Shown: positions 45,906-57,366, counted from the first letter of the stretch. The stretch: 64,000 nt of DNA from Hellea balneolensis DSM 19091 (GCF_000428525.1 NZ_AUAC01000002.1:682001-746000); one strand, 5' to 3'. Program-made: numbers and translations. Notes: a model not told the origin generated them from the letters alone.

Positions 45906-46334
45906 ATGAAACTGACTGAAGCAGCACCTGTGAGCATGCCCTCACCCGAAGACGCACAAGACTCCCGCGCCCTGTCAGATCATGTCTTGGCCGTGCTTGA
46001 TGAACATTCCGCCCAAGATACAATAGAAATTGATATTCGCGGAAAATCCTCTGTTGCGGATTATATGATCGTGACGTCGGGGCGTTCAAATCGCCATGTA
46101 GGCGCCTTAGCCGATTACGTATTGCGGTCTCTTAAAGAACGCGGCTTAAAAGATATAGGCGTGGAAGGCTTGGAGAGCTGTGACTGGGTGTTGGTTGATG
46201 CGGGTGATGTTATTATCCATCTCTTCCGTCCTGAAGTTCGCGTTTTTTACAATTTAGAGAAAATTTGGTCAGTCCCCCTGCCCGAGGGTTTGCAGGGCAT
46301 TGCTGAAATGGCCCCTGAAGACTCCGACAGCTAA
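45906..46334 (+). CDS. rsfS: ribosomal silencing factor RsfS
   Basis: 142 residues. The core DIRGKSSVADYMIVTSGRSN and EGLESCDWVLVDAGDVIIH are characteristic. RsfS binds L14 and blocks subunit joining in starvation. The N-terminal 25 residues are extra and weakly conserved. It abuts rlmH with no gap. Confidence 0.95.
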   Translation: MKLTEAAPVSMPSPEDAQDSRALSDHVLAVLDEHSAQDTIEIDIRGKSSVADYMIVTSGRSNRHVGALADYVLRSLKERGLKDIGVEGLESCDWVLVDAGDVIIHLFRPEVRVFYNLEKIWSVPLPEGLQGIAEMAPEDSDS

Positions 46335-46805
46335 GTGAAAATTATTCTGCGTGCAGGCGGTATTATCCGCTCCGGTCCCGAACGTGAGATGATTGATGAC
46401 TATATGCGCCGGGCACAGGGATTAGCGCGCGGCACCGGATTTCTAGGGATTGAAGAACAGCAAGTCGATTTAAGAAATGCAAAATCCCGCGAGCGCGAAA
46501 CGCAGATGCTTTTAAAAGACAGTCCCGCAGGAGCCAAATTGATTATCTTTGACGAGCGCGGAAAAACACCAACATCGCGTCAAATCTCCGAGCGCTTTGA
46601 AAACTGGCGCAATGAAGCTATCCCTCAACTGATATTGACCATAGGCGGTGCGGACGGGTTCGAACCTTCTGCTATCCCTTCTGGCGCTACGAAATGGGCC
46701 TTTGGCCCGCAGACCTGGCCACATAAAATGGTACGCCTGATGGCAGCAGAACAGATTTACCGCGCACTGTCAATTTTGGCCCGTACCCCCTATCACCGCG
46801 ATTAA
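46335..46805 (+). CDS. rlmH: 23S rRNA pseudouridine-1915 N3-methyltransferase
   Basis: 156 residues with a GTG start directly after the rsfS stop. SPOUT-class knot: FDERGKTPTSRQISERFENW, LTIGGADGF and the C-terminal TWPHKMVRLMAAEQIYRALS. It methylates the pseudouridine in helix 69 of 23S rRNA. Pairing with rsfS is typical. Confidence 0.95.
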   Translation: MKIILRAGGIIRSGPEREMIDDYMRRAQGLARGTGFLGIEEQQVDLRNAKSRERETQMLLKDSPAGAKLIIFDERGKTPTSRQISERFENWRNEAIPQLILTIGGADGFEPSAIPSGATKWAFGPQTWPHKMVRLMAAEQIYRALSILARTPYHRD

Positions 46806-46825
46806 AGCTGTTTTAGAGTCTTTAC

Positions 46826-48004
46826 ATGCGCGCTCTATTCATAGCTCTGATTCTGGGATTGGCTACAGCTCATCCCCATGCACAGACGGCTGATCCGCAA
46901 AAACTTGAAAGCCTCACAAAGGCGGAAGAGGACGCCCGAAAAAAAGAAGCTGAGCTTACCAAGAAACAAAAGACTATCGCTGCTGAACTTTCAAAATTAA
47001 AGAAAGATCTTGTTCGCACGGCCACAGAAGCGGAAAAATATGAGCGTCAAGGGCGCTCATTAGAATCCCAACTCTCGGAACTGGACACAGATGCCGCCGC
47101 TTTAAATCAGGCTATCTATGGCGACAGGCAAAAGCTGACACAATTACTGGCAGCGCTCCAACGTATTGAGAGCAACCCTCCTCCAGCCTTGGCAAGCCAA
47201 CCTAAAGATGCTGCCGAAGCCGCGAGAGCGGCACGCCTGATGTCATCACTGAGTGCGGATTTAAGAAAACGCGCTGAACTATTAACATCACAACTAGAAA
47301 TCTCTCAGACACTCCGTGAAGATATCAAGGACAAACGAACCAAGTTATCCGCTAACGAGACAAGACTTAAGAAGCGCCGCTCTAATATTAATAAACTGGT
47401 CGGACAAAAATCTGATCTCAAAGAGTCTGTCACAAAAGACAGAGAGGCTGCTTTGCAAGAAGTCTCCAAATTAGCCTCTGAGGCTAAATCCCTGCGAGAG
47501 CTCATAGAATCTTTCGAAGCCGCTACAGCAAATATCGGCCCCCGAATTAAACCGGGAAAAAACGCGACTAAACCCAAAAAATCCATTTCAACCAAGCCAG
47601 TAAAATTACCCAAAGGCGTGAAAAGATTTGCAAGTGCAAAAGGGACACTACGGGCCCCAGTGCCAGGGCGCATGACCCGAAATTACGGAAGCGGAGAAAA
47701 AGGTATGACAGTCGCAGCCCGTTCAAAGGCGTCGGTCATTGCACCCTATGCTGGACGAATCGAATTTGCGGGCGCGTTTAAAAACTACGATAATGTTGTG
47801 ATTTTAAACGTGGGTGATGGTTATTTTATCCTCATGACAGGGATGGGAGAGACTTATGTCGAAACAGGAGAAAATGTACGTATTGGGGAGCCGTTAGGCT
47901 TAATGCCTTTTAATGCAAAAGACAGCAACAAGCTATATATAGAACTTAGAAAGAATGGCGGCACTATAAATCCAAAACCTTGGTTGGGAAAAGCTTATGG
48001 TTAG
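46826..48004 (+). CDS. EnvC-like murein hydrolase activator (degenerate LytM/M23)
   Basis: 392 residues. A signal peptide (MRALFIALILGLATAHPHAQ) and two long coiled-coil segments (about 25-235) precede a C-terminal LytM fold. In the LytM part the zinc ligands of active M23 peptidases are absent: the HxH position reads NKLYIEL and the first His/Asp site reads GEKGMTV. That is expected of an activator of amidases rather than an enzyme. It would act at the division site in the periplasm. Its place before ctpA is classical. Confidence 0.88.
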   Translation: MRALFIALILGLATAHPHAQTADPQKLESLTKAEEDARKKEAELTKKQKTIAAELSKLKKDLVRTATEAEKYERQGRSLESQLSELDTDAAALNQAIYGDRQKLTQLLAALQRIESNPPPALASQPKDAAEAARAARLMSSLSADLRKRAELLTSQLEISQTLREDIKDKRTKLSANETRLKKRRSNINKLVGQKSDLKESVTKDREAALQEVSKLASEAKSLRELIESFEAATANIGPRIKPGKNATKPKKSISTKPVKLPKGVKRFASAKGTLRAPVPGRMTRNYGSGEKGMTVAARSKASVIAPYAGRIEFAGAFKNYDNVVILNVGDGYFILMTGMGETYVETGENVRIGEPLGLMPFNAKDSNKLYIELRKNGGTINPKPWLGKAYG

Positions 48005-48143
48005 GAACAAAGTTTGCAACGCTGCTGTGAGAAGATGTTACTTGCCGCTGGATTTATACATTTTTAAGCTAGTAAGCCTGTAAAAGCCGCGATAGTAAAA
48101 TATCAGACCCAATACGGGGAAATGGAATGGACCGGAGAGCCGA

Positions 48144-49469
48144 ATGAAATATGTACTTCCCACCTTAGGCACAATTGCTGCAATCTCGCTCTTTGCCTTT
48201 TCCAGCTCAAACCAAACAGCCATCGCTGTTGAGCGCCCCTCATATGACGAAACCTTCCAACAATTAGAATTATTTGCTGATGTTCTGGCACGAGTACGCA
48301 GTGACTATGTTGTCGATGTCAATGACGGTGAACTTATAGAAGATGCGATTAACGGCATGTTGCAATCTCTTGACCCTCACTCCTCCTATGTCAGCCCTGA
48401 TGATTTTAGAGACCTACAAGTCTCAACATCCGGTGAATATGGCGGCCTTGGCATGGAAGTTACGACAGAAGAGGGCTTTGTAAAAGTTATCGCGCCTATT
48501 GACGATACGCCCGCGAAACGGGCTGGTGTTAAAGCTGGCGATTACATTACTGAAATCGAGGGCGAAACGATTATGGGTGTCTCCCTGAATGATGCAGTGA
48601 AGCGTATGAGGGGTAAGCCTGGCGAGCCCATCACAATTACTGTGGCCAGAGAAAATGAAGAGCCGCTTGAAATCACTATGGTACGTGAAGTCATCAAACG
48701 CCAAGTCGTCAAATATGAAATCAAGGACGGCATCGGCTATATCAGAATTTCACAGTTCAATGAAAAAGCCAGTGAAGGCCTAGCCGAAGCTGTGGCCGGC
48801 CTTAAAAAAGAAATTGGCGGAAAAATCCCTGGTATAGTTCTCGACTTACGCGGCAATCCCGGCGGGTTACTTGATCAATCTATCAAAGTGAGTTCAGCTT
48901 TTCTGGATGGCGGCGAAGTCGTCTCAACGCGTGGCCGCACGTCATCTGACACAGAGCGCTATAATGGCGAGCGCGGCGAACTGGCTAAAGGCATTCCTCT
49001 TATCGTTTTGATTGACGGCGCCTCTGCCTCAGCCTCTGAAATTGTGGCAGGTGCGGTACAGGATCGTGGCCGCGGCTTGGTTATGGGCATGACTTCATTT
49101 GGTAAGGGCTCTGTCCAATCCGTTATTCCTTTGCGCGGAGGCCGAGATGGAGCTCTTCGTCTCACGACGCAACGCTATTATACACCTTCTGGTCGTTCCA
49201 TACAGGGTACTGGTATCGACCCTGACATTTATGTCTCGGCTGTCCCTGATGATGGAAAAGAGCAAAAGATGCGCCGCGAGGCAGATTTACCAAACACAAT
49301 CCCCAACGAAAATGAGGATGGTGAGGACGCTTCTGAAGACACAAAAGCTGAAATCGTAATGGATTACCCACCCGAAGGCTTTGAAATTGAAGATGATTAC
49401 CAACTGCAAAAGGCTATTGAGCTTTTGAAGAATGGAAATTATTCGCAAAAACTCGCCGAGGCAGGTTAA
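48144..49469 (+). CDS. ctpA: S41 family C-terminal processing peptidase (CtpA type)
   Basis: 441 residues. An N-terminal hydrophobic export segment, a PDZ domain (about 88-170, GGLGMEVTTEEGFVKV) and a tail-specific protease domain with Ser296 (DGASASASEI) and Lys321 (TSFGKGSVQ), the 25-residue spacing of the catalytic dyad. Ends with a charged acidic tail. It processes envelope proteins from their C-termini. It lies 7 bases before a second S41 gene. Confidence 0.93.
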   Translation: MKYVLPTLGTIAAISLFAFSSSNQTAIAVERPSYDETFQQLELFADVLARVRSDYVVDVNDGELIEDAINGMLQSLDPHSSYVSPDDFRDLQVSTSGEYGGLGMEVTTEEGFVKVIAPIDDTPAKRAGVKAGDYITEIEGETIMGVSLNDAVKRMRGKPGEPITITVARENEEPLEITMVREVIKRQVVKYEIKDGIGYIRISQFNEKASEGLAEAVAGLKKEIGGKIPGIVLDLRGNPGGLLDQSIKVSSAFLDGGEVVSTRGRTSSDTERYNGERGELAKGIPLIVLIDGASASASEIVAGAVQDRGRGLVMGMTSFGKGSVQSVIPLRGGRDGALRLTTQRYYTPSGRSIQGTGIDPDIYVSAVPDDGKEQKMRREADLPNTIPNENEDGEDASEDTKAEIVMDYPPEGFEIEDDYQLQKAIELLKNGNYSQKLAEAG

Positions 49470-49476
49470 AGGTTAA

Positions 49477-50817
49477 ATGAATTCAGCTCTGACATCATAT
49501 TTGAAGCGCGGCATAACAATTGCACTTCTGGCTTCGGGCTTTGCCTTATGGTCACCGACCCTGTCTGCCAAAAGCCAGCCCGAAGAAGATAAAGCCGCTC
49601 TTGAAAAGTTGGAGCTTTTCGCTGATATTTTTGCGCGGGTACGGGATAATTACGTTGAAGATGTCAGTGATAAAGAGCTTATAGAAGCCGCCCTCAACGG
49701 CGCGTTATCTGCACTTGACCCGCATTCATCATATAGTCCACCGGCTGAATTTGAAGAACAGCGCGAAGCTGTCAAACGGGAATATGGCGGATTAGGCATC
49801 GAAGTTACATCTGAGGCGGGACTTGTAAAAGTCAATCACGCGATAGAGGACGGCCCCGCTTATGCGGCAGGCATCAGAGGCGGAGATTATATAACCGCTG
49901 TTGCCGGTGAGAAGACAAGGGGTAAAACTTTGGATGACGCCGTCAAGGGCATGAGAGGTTTGGCAGGGGATCCCATCACTGTAACGGTCTTGAGCCCAAA
50001 TATGGCTCCGCGTGATGTTGTTGTTGTCCGAGAGGTTGTGCGCGGACGCGCGGTACGTCACCGCATCGAAAGCGGCCTTGGTTATGTTTTCATCGAAACC
50101 TTCAACAACACACGACTAACAGAAGATTTGACAAAAGCCCTAAAGTCTCTTGAAAGAGACTTAGGCGGCAAGTTGCCAGGCCTTGTTATTGATGTGCGCA
50201 GTAATCGCGGCGGACTTCTGGATCAGTCCGTAAGTGTATCAGGCTTGTTTTTAGATGGCGGAGAAGTGCTGTCCTCCCGAGGCCGCACAGCCGAGGACAC
50301 GGAACGCTATCATGCAGAACCGACTGAACTATATCCAAACATGCCTATAGTGGTCTTAGTGAATTCCGGCTCGGCATCAGCTGCTGAAATTCTCGCAGGA
50401 GCTTTGCAAGACCGAGGCCGCGCTGTTGTTATTGGACGACGGACTTTCGGCAAAGGATCTGTTCAATCCGTTATACCGCTCGTCAAACATGGCGGCGCGC
50501 TTCGCATGACGACTCAACGCTACTACACGCCTTCTGGCTCCTCTATTCAAGGCCGTGGTATTATGCCAGACATGTTGGTGGCTGTTGCGCCAGATACGGG
50601 CGAAATTCGCAAACGCTTCCGCGAAGACAGCCTACCTAACTCGCTTTTAAATCCGGATGATACAGATTACGAAGAAGATCACGACGAGGTAATTTACCCG
50701 CCAGAAGATTGGGCCGAGACAAAAGACTTCCAACTAGAAAAAGCTATAGAAGTTTTAAAAACCTCGAAACATAAGACATTGTTGGCCGAACAATCAGCAC
50801 GTTATAAATTTCCTTAA
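49477..50817 (+). CDS. second S41 family peptidase, tandem paralogue
   Basis: 446 residues with the same layout as its neighbour: export segment, PDZ (GGLGIEVTSEAGLVKV) and dyad Ser301 (NSGSASAAEI) with Lys326 (RTFGKGSVQ). Many segments match (SRGRTAEDTERYHAEP against STRGRTSSDTERYNGER), so the pair arose by duplication but has diverged well. Both look active. They may have separate substrates. Confidence 0.92.
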   Translation: MNSALTSYLKRGITIALLASGFALWSPTLSAKSQPEEDKAALEKLELFADIFARVRDNYVEDVSDKELIEAALNGALSALDPHSSYSPPAEFEEQREAVKREYGGLGIEVTSEAGLVKVNHAIEDGPAYAAGIRGGDYITAVAGEKTRGKTLDDAVKGMRGLAGDPITVTVLSPNMAPRDVVVVREVVRGRAVRHRIESGLGYVFIETFNNTRLTEDLTKALKSLERDLGGKLPGLVIDVRSNRGGLLDQSVSVSGLFLDGGEVLSSRGRTAEDTERYHAEPTELYPNMPIVVLVNSGSASAAEILAGALQDRGRAVVIGRRTFGKGSVQSVIPLVKHGGALRMTTQRYYTPSGSSIQGRGIMPDMLVAVAPDTGEIRKRFREDSLPNSLLNPDDTDYEEDHDEVIYPPEDWAETKDFQLEKAIEVLKTSKHKTLLAEQSARYKFP

Positions 50818-50870
50818 AGCAATACATCGCCCCATAGACCTGCAGACCGAATTGCCTTAGACGCGAAACC

Positions 50871-52097
50871 ATGAGTGGTTTTTCGCCTAATACAAGACGT
50901 CGTGTGATGGAGCCCCTTCCTTCACGCAAGAAGCATGCTTTGCTCGTAATCTCTTTTCTTACGGTCATTATCGCACTGGGTTACTTTCTAACGAGCTTTG
51001 TCGGAAACGCCAATGATGCAAAAGTGAAAGGCACAGTTTCTATTACACCTATGCCGCTTCCACCCTCATCTGATACGCTTGGTGGTGAGAGTGATACACT
51101 TCCTGATCTCTTGGCCGGTGAAGTTCCCGAAAATGTAAATCCAACGGCGATTATCACCCCTTCTGTTGATGCATTAGGGAACCCTGTAGGAAGCTCTTTT
51201 TCCCAAAACACGGCGCCCATTTCAGCTACGCCTCAAAATCCATCTAGAACAGGACTTCGCACAATCACCATTGATGGTGCGCCCATTAATGGCGATAGGT
51301 CTCCTCTGGTTCCGGCCCCTATTTCAGGACTTACAACACCCGGCACTTATGGCCGCATACCCGCAATTAGCTCTACAGGAATAACTCCTCTGTCAGCCTA
51401 TAAAAGACCTTACAATGCAATATCTAGCCAACGCTCTGTTTCGTTAATTATTGGCGGCTTAGGCGTTAATCGCAGCCTGACACGCCAAGCCATTAATGAG
51501 CTGCCGGCCGAAGTGACCCTTGCCTTTGCGGCCCACGCACCCGGATTACAAAACTGGATCAATCAAGCTCGCGCCAAAGGACATGAAGTTCTCATTGAGC
51601 TTCCAATGGAGTCGGCTGAATTCAACCCAGCAGAACCCGGCGCGGACAGGGCTTTGATGGCGAGCCGCAACAGCGCCTCGAATATCCGCAATCTGGACTG
51701 GCTATTATCACGTGCCCAAGGATATTTTGGCGTTACAAATTATAATGGTGACATTTTCCTAACCCGTATGGATGTAGCGGCGCCTATATTGGATAAGATT
51801 TCAAAGTCTGGGTTAGGCTTTGTCTTTGACGGTTCTATAAATGCCCCAAGCTTGTCGGCTCTTTCAACAAGTGCGAAGCTACCATTTGCCCGAGGATATA
51901 ACATTATTGACCCGCAGCAGAATACGGCCTTGATAGAAAGCGAACTTTCCCGTCTAGCAACACAAGCCAAATCCGCAAATGGCACCATAGGTGTCGGTTT
52001 TGCTTATCCTGAAACCATCACAGCCGTTAATAGATGGACCCTTGGTTTGGGAGCCCAAGGGCTTACACTTGCACCTGCGTCGAGTGCATTACGTTAA
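50871..52097 (+). CDS. divergent polysaccharide deacetylase family protein (YibQ type)
   Basis: 408 residues. One N-terminal membrane segment (ALLVISFLTVIIALGYFLTS), a long low-complexity Pro/Ser/Thr linker (about 45-180), and a deacetylase-like barrel (SLIIGGLGVNRSLTRQAI, VLIELPMESAEFNPAEPG, GFVFDGSINAP). The usual family position next to envC and ctpA supports a cell-wall role. The deacetylase metal triad is incomplete, as usual in the divergent group. Confidence 0.88.
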   Translation: MSGFSPNTRRRVMEPLPSRKKHALLVISFLTVIIALGYFLTSFVGNANDAKVKGTVSITPMPLPPSSDTLGGESDTLPDLLAGEVPENVNPTAIITPSVDALGNPVGSSFSQNTAPISATPQNPSRTGLRTITIDGAPINGDRSPLVPAPISGLTTPGTYGRIPAISSTGITPLSAYKRPYNAISSQRSVSLIIGGLGVNRSLTRQAINELPAEVTLAFAAHAPGLQNWINQARAKGHEVLIELPMESAEFNPAEPGADRALMASRNSASNIRNLDWLLSRAQGYFGVTNYNGDIFLTRMDVAAPILDKISKSGLGFVFDGSINAPSLSALSTSAKLPFARGYNIIDPQQNTALIESELSRLATQAKSANGTIGVGFAYPETITAVNRWTLGLGAQGLTLAPASSALR

Positions 52098-52597
52098 TGC
52101 CGCGGCCAACAACAAAGATTTCAAACTACCGCCCTGCTGTGGGTATTGCCGTTTTTAATTCGCAGGGCCAAGTCTGGCTTGGCAAACGCTTTGGTGAAAA
52201 AGGCCCGCACACATGGCAAATGCCCCAAGGAGGCATTGATAAAGGCGAAGCTACTGAGACCGCAGCGGCACGGGAATTATGGGAAGAAACAGGTATACGC
52301 CTTCACGATGTGACCCCCCTTGGAGAGGTTCAAGATTGGCTTTTTTATGATTTTCCGCTTGAATATCGAGGTGCAAAAGCGACCAAGGGGTGGTCGGGGC
52401 AACGCCAAAAATGGTATGCATTTCGCTTTCATGGTAATGAAAAGACAATTGACCTTAAGTCGCATGGCCCCCAAGAGTTTTCAAAATGGAAATGGGCAGA
52501 GCTTTCCGAAGCCCCGTCTCTGATTGTTCCTTTTAAACGTAAAGTCTATGAACGGCTAGTATCCGAATTTGAACACTTTGCGCGGCCCATAAGATAG
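52097..52597 (+). CDS. rppH: RNA pyrophosphohydrolase
   Basis: 166 residues from ATG 52097, whose A is the last base of the preceding TAA. A longer upstream reading would run inside the deacetylase gene. The Nudix box GGIDKGEATETAAARELWEE continues with TGI, and RQKWYAFRFHG is the usual RppH follow-up. It removes pyrophosphate from mRNA 5' ends to trigger RNase E decay, or hydrolyses dinucleoside polyphosphates. Confidence 0.94.
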   Translation: MPRPTTKISNYRPAVGIAVFNSQGQVWLGKRFGEKGPHTWQMPQGGIDKGEATETAAARELWEETGIRLHDVTPLGEVQDWLFYDFPLEYRGAKATKGWSGQRQKWYAFRFHGNEKTIDLKSHGPQEFSKWKWAELSEAPSLIVPFKRKVYERLVSEFEHFARPIR

Positions 52598-52610
52598 CGT
52601 AAGCGAAGCT

Positions 52611-53945
52611 ATGGCTGAGCTCCCCAAAAATGGCAAAAATGCAATGCTCTTTGTTTTGATCACTGTGATGATCAACTCAATCGGCTTTGGCATTATGATC
52701 CCGGTTTTGCCGGATTTGCTTAAGGAACTCACGAACCTTCCGAATAATGAAGCCGCGCTTTATGGTATGTGGCTGACTTTTGTCTTTGCGCTCTTCCAAT
52801 TTATCTGCATGCCGATTGTCGGCGGCCTATCTGATCGGTTTGGACGCAGACCTATCATGCTATTATCGCTCTTTGGTTTGGGTATAGATTATTTTATTAT
52901 GGGTTTCGCACCGACCGTCGCCTTTCTCTTTTTAGGACGGATAATTGCTGGTGCATTCGGTGCCACATTTTCCACTGCAAACGCTTATATCGCGGATATA
53001 AGCCCTCCTGAGACACGCGCACAGAACTTTGGTCTAGTCGGGGCCTCCTTTGGTGTCGGCTTTATGCTCGGCCCCGTAGTTGGCGGACTTATTGGAGATA
53101 GCCTTGGGCCGCGCGCCCCTTTCATAGCTGCGGGTATCCTATCACTGCTCAATGTGGTTTACGGGATAATATTTCTTCCCGAAACACTCTCTAAAGATAA
53201 ACGCCGTCCTTTTGATTGGCGGCGCGCGAACCCGCTCGGGTCGTTGAAATCGTTAGGCCGTATTAAAGGGGTCAAGAGCCTTATCTTTGTATTGTTTCTA
53301 TTGGCAACAGCTCACACTGTTTATCCGACAACATTTGCCTTCTCAACGCAAGAGGGCCTTGGATGGACGCCAGGAGATATTGGCTATTCACTCGGGGCAT
53401 TTGGGATAGCCAGTATGATTGTGCAAGGCGGACTTATACGCATTATTATTCCTAAAGTTGGCCTTTTCTGGGCCGGAACAATTGGAATGGTCTCCGCTAT
53501 TATTGCATACACAATGATGGGCAGCGCTGATAAGGGGTGGATTATCTACGCCGCTGGTCCCTTTGCAGCCTTTGCAGGTCTCTACGGCCCTGCCCTAACG
53601 AATATGATGAGCAGCCGCGTATCTGAGTCTGAACAAGGTGAACTTCAAGGCGCTATTGGGGCCGCTCAAGGGCTCGCATTAATGATTGGCCCTTTCTTAA
53701 TGGCAGGTATGTTTTGGTACTTCGGTAGTGAGGACAATAAATTAGCAAATGGCCTTGAGACGTTTCCAGGCAATATTGTGCGAATAGCTGAGCATATTTT
53801 CACGAAGGTCACAATTCCTTATATTCCTGGTGCGCCATTCTTGATGGCGTCATTATTAGCAACCATCGCTTTTGTTACATTTCTCTTGATCACTAATAAA
53901 GTTGATAGACAGGCTAGATATAGGGCTGAAAATGATAGTGGCTAG
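52611..53945 (+). CDS. major facilitator superfamily transporter (TetA-like)
   Basis: 444 residues and about 12 membrane helices. Motif A is [16 protein letters not shown] between helices 2 and 3, and motif C-like [20 protein letters not shown] in helix 5 marks an antiporter of the DHA1 group that includes tetracycline exporters. It probably exports a drug or metabolite in exchange for protons. It starts 13 bases after rppH; the substrate is not defined. Confidence 0.88.
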   Translation: MAELPKNGKNAMLFVLITVMINSIGFGIMIPVLPDLLKELTNLPNNEAALYGMWLTFVFALFQFICMPIVGGLSDRFGRRPIMLLSLFGLGIDYFIMGFAPTVAFLFLGRIIAGAFGATFSTANAYIADISPPETRAQNFGLVGASFGVGFMLGPVVGGLIGDSLGPRAPFIAAGILSLLNVVYGIIFLPETLSKDKRRPFDWRRANPLGSLKSLGRIKGVKSLIFVLFLLATAHTVYPTTFAFSTQEGLGWTPGDIGYSLGAFGIASMIVQGGLIRIIIPKVGLFWAGTIGMVSAIIAYTMMGSADKGWIIYAAGPFAAFAGLYGPALTNMMSSRVSESEQGELQGAIGAAQGLALMIGPFLMAGMFWYFGSEDNKLANGLETFPGNIVRIAEHIFTKVTIPYIPGAPFLMASLLATIAFVTFLLITNKVDRQARYRAENDSG

Positions 53946-54003
53946 ATCTGACTTAAATAGAGAGTCTCTTGTTATTTTACAAATTCGGAGTTTATAATTA
54001 GCA

Positions 54004-54705
54004 ATGCCTCAGGAAACTTCGTTGAAATCAGAACAAAATTCTAACACAATTAGTTGGAAGAAAACTTTCTTTGAGATTTTCGCCGTAACTTTTGGAGTAC
54101 TTTTAGCCTTTCTTCTGAATGAATGGCGACTCACTGTTAAACAAAATACATTCATAGAAAAAAGCTTGGTCTCCATTCAAGATGAACTGCGTGAAAATTA
54201 TGAAAGGGTAATGACAGCTCGCAATTACCATTTGGACCTATATCCGGACATCCAAGCGATTTTAAAAGATGAGGGTGACATGGGTGAATTCCAGCAGAAA
54301 AAATTTCGAGGCACTCGCCCCCCACAAATTCAAACAGCTGCATACGAGATAGGAATTCAGCGTGCTGTTCTATCAGATATACCGCTTAATGATGCTAAAA
54401 AAATTGTCTCTGCTTACACTTCTCTTAAAGGACTTGAAGACTTGCATCGTCGATACTCTTCCACAGCTTTCACTGCTGTTCTTGATGACAACATGGGTGA
54501 TAAAAAATTTGCAAGATTTCTATCAGTATCCTTCATGGATTTTCTTTATGCTGAAGAAGAAACTATGATTGATATTTCGAGAGTTATTGAAAGAGAAACA
54601 TTTCCGCGCTGGTGGGACATTGTTTATAGAGACAAAAATAAATATCGTCCGAAAATAGACTCAAAACAACCTCATGCGAAAATCGATAGCGCACCGAAAG
54701 AATAA
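54004..54705 (+). CDS. unknown membrane-anchored protein
   Basis: 233 residues. One N-terminal membrane helix (FEIFAVTFGVLLAFLLNEW, about residues 22-40) is followed by a largely helical soluble part with Glu/Lys-rich coil character. This layout is common in a family of uncharacterised proteins that I cannot name with certainty. Its stop codon directly abuts the stop of the convergent MOSC gene, with no space for a terminator. Confidence 0.65.
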   Translation: MPQETSLKSEQNSNTISWKKTFFEIFAVTFGVLLAFLLNEWRLTVKQNTFIEKSLVSIQDELRENYERVMTARNYHLDLYPDIQAILKDEGDMGEFQQKKFRGTRPPQIQTAAYEIGIQRAVLSDIPLNDAKKIVSAYTSLKGLEDLHRRYSSTAFTAVLDDNMGDKKFARFLSVSFMDFLYAEEETMIDISRVIERETFPRWWDIVYRDKNKYRPKIDSKQPHAKIDSAPKE

Positions 54706-55251
54706 TCAAACACATTCCAGAGGTTTATGTGCACCTTGGGGCAGAACAACTTTAATGTTATCGCCTTCATAAACCCCGCCTCCGGCAAGGACTATTGACA
54801 TAACACCTGTCTTCTTATTCACGCTGCCATCAGCTCGCTTTTCAACAACCGCTTTTAGAAGGTCAGGGTGAATAGTATTGAGCTTCTTGCAGGGACTCCG
54901 CAGACCTGTAATTTGAATAATCGCACCGCTCGGGAAATGAAATTCCGCGCCATGAGGTAAATTCAAAACATCAATACCGCGCGTCACAATATTCTCACCC
55001 ATTTGACCCGCGAGTACATTAATACCCTGCTCACCGAGTTCATCAAATAGCTCAGCATGCATAAGATGGACTTGGCGTAGATTTAGAGCTTTTGGGTTTT
55101 TCTTTTTGTCAGAAAGATGCTGCACGGTTTTACCGCCATGCGCGTCACCCTCAACACCAAAATCCGCAATCAAAGTGATTACGGGTCGAGTTATTTTAGA
55201 AAAATTATGATTGGAGTCTGAAGCAACCGCGATGACGGTTGCTGTGCTCAT
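54706..55251 (-). CDS. MOSC domain-containing protein
   Basis: 181 residues. The MOSC fold with its conserved cysteine in ITGLRSPCKKLN and the entry FGVEGDAHGGKTVQHLSD is recognisable. MOSC proteins carry or deliver sulfur to the molybdenum cofactor. It begins two bases after the atpC stop and so is likely read through from the ATP synthase operon, though it has no known link to the ATPase. Confidence 0.85.
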   Translation of the reverse strand: MSTATVIAVASDSNHNFSKITRPVITLIADFGVEGDAHGGKTVQHLSDKKKNPKALNLRQVHLMHAELFDELGEQGINVLAGQMGENIVTRGIDVLNLPHGAEFHFPSGAIIQITGLRSPCKKLNTIHPDLLKAVVEKRADGSVNKKTGVMSIVLAGGGVYEGDNIKVVLPQGAHKPLECV

Positions 55252-55253
55252 TT

Positions 55254-55643
55254 CTAAGCGCCTGCTACGGCTTTAAGGCCGTCTAGATTTTGTTGCATCG
55301 CTAGAGCCGCTTCGCCTTCTAAGCTTTCAAGGGCTTGTGTTGCAGCGTCAATGTCACCTTGCAGCGCATCTGGCGTCACCTCAGATAATAAAGCCGCCCT
55401 TTCCGCCAATACTGTTAGGCCAGCAGGTGTCACATCTGCAAAACCGCCTTGAACGAAATATTGTGTCTCGGCACCATCAGCATAGACCGTAATTGCGCCT
55501 GTGCGTATAGCCGCCATAAGCGGGCTGTGGTTTGGCAAAATACCTAAATCACCTTCTGAACCCGGAATATCAACTTGATCAACTTCACCCGTGAAGAGTT
55601 CAACTTCGGGAGACACGAGTGAAAACTGTAATTTATCAGCCAT
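55254..55643 (-). CDS. atpC: ATP synthase epsilon subunit
   Basis: 129 residues: N-terminal beta-sandwich (LQFSLVSPEVELFTGEVDQV, EGDLGILPNHSPLMAAIRTG) and a C-terminal helical part that is shorter and less conserved, as in other Alphaproteobacteria. It joins the central stalk and restrains ATP hydrolysis. Its start overlaps the preceding small Cys-rich gene by 8 bases. Confidence 0.95.
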   Translation of the reverse strand: MADKLQFSLVSPEVELFTGEVDQVDIPGSEGDLGILPNHSPLMAAIRTGAITVYADGAETQYFVQGGFADVTPAGLTVLAERAALLSEVTPDALQGDIDAATQALESLEGEAALAMQQNLDGLKAVAGA

Positions 55644-55824
55644 GAGAGGCTCCTAAACTCTTTTCAAAAAGCTTCGTCGCTTTTTCAAACTTGTCGCGAC
55701 AGCCTGTATTACAGAAGCCAACAACATTTCCGTTATAAATCGTTAGCGCATCTGCACTAACCGCATCACCCGACCAAGGACATATATCATTGATACAGTC
55801 CTTGATATCAAGTGTACTAACCAA
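55636..55824 (-). CDS. small Cys-rich YHS/TRASH-like peptide inside the atp operon
   Basis: 62 residues with a TTG start set directly after the atpD stop and a GAGG ribosome site eight bases upstream, inside the atpD end. The core CPWSGDAVSADALTIYNG and VVGFCNTGCRDKFEKA carries four cysteines and the aromatic/Asp pattern of metal-binding YHS/TRASH modules. I recall similar small alphaproteobacterial proteins labelled loosely as glutathione S-transferase, which this is not. It could bind copper or zinc; no role in ATP synthase is known to me. Confidence 0.75.
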   Translation of the reverse strand: MVSTLDIKDCINDICPWSGDAVSADALTIYNGNVVGFCNTGCRDKFEKATKLFEKSLGASHG

Positions 55825-57351
<1,527 letters not shown>

Positions 57352-57366
57352 CTAGCTTCTTGGCCC

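Noticed and set aside
52034-52096. Upstream start for rppH
   Set aside because: It lies in another frame inside the end of the deacetylase gene; the Nudix protein starts naturally at 52097.
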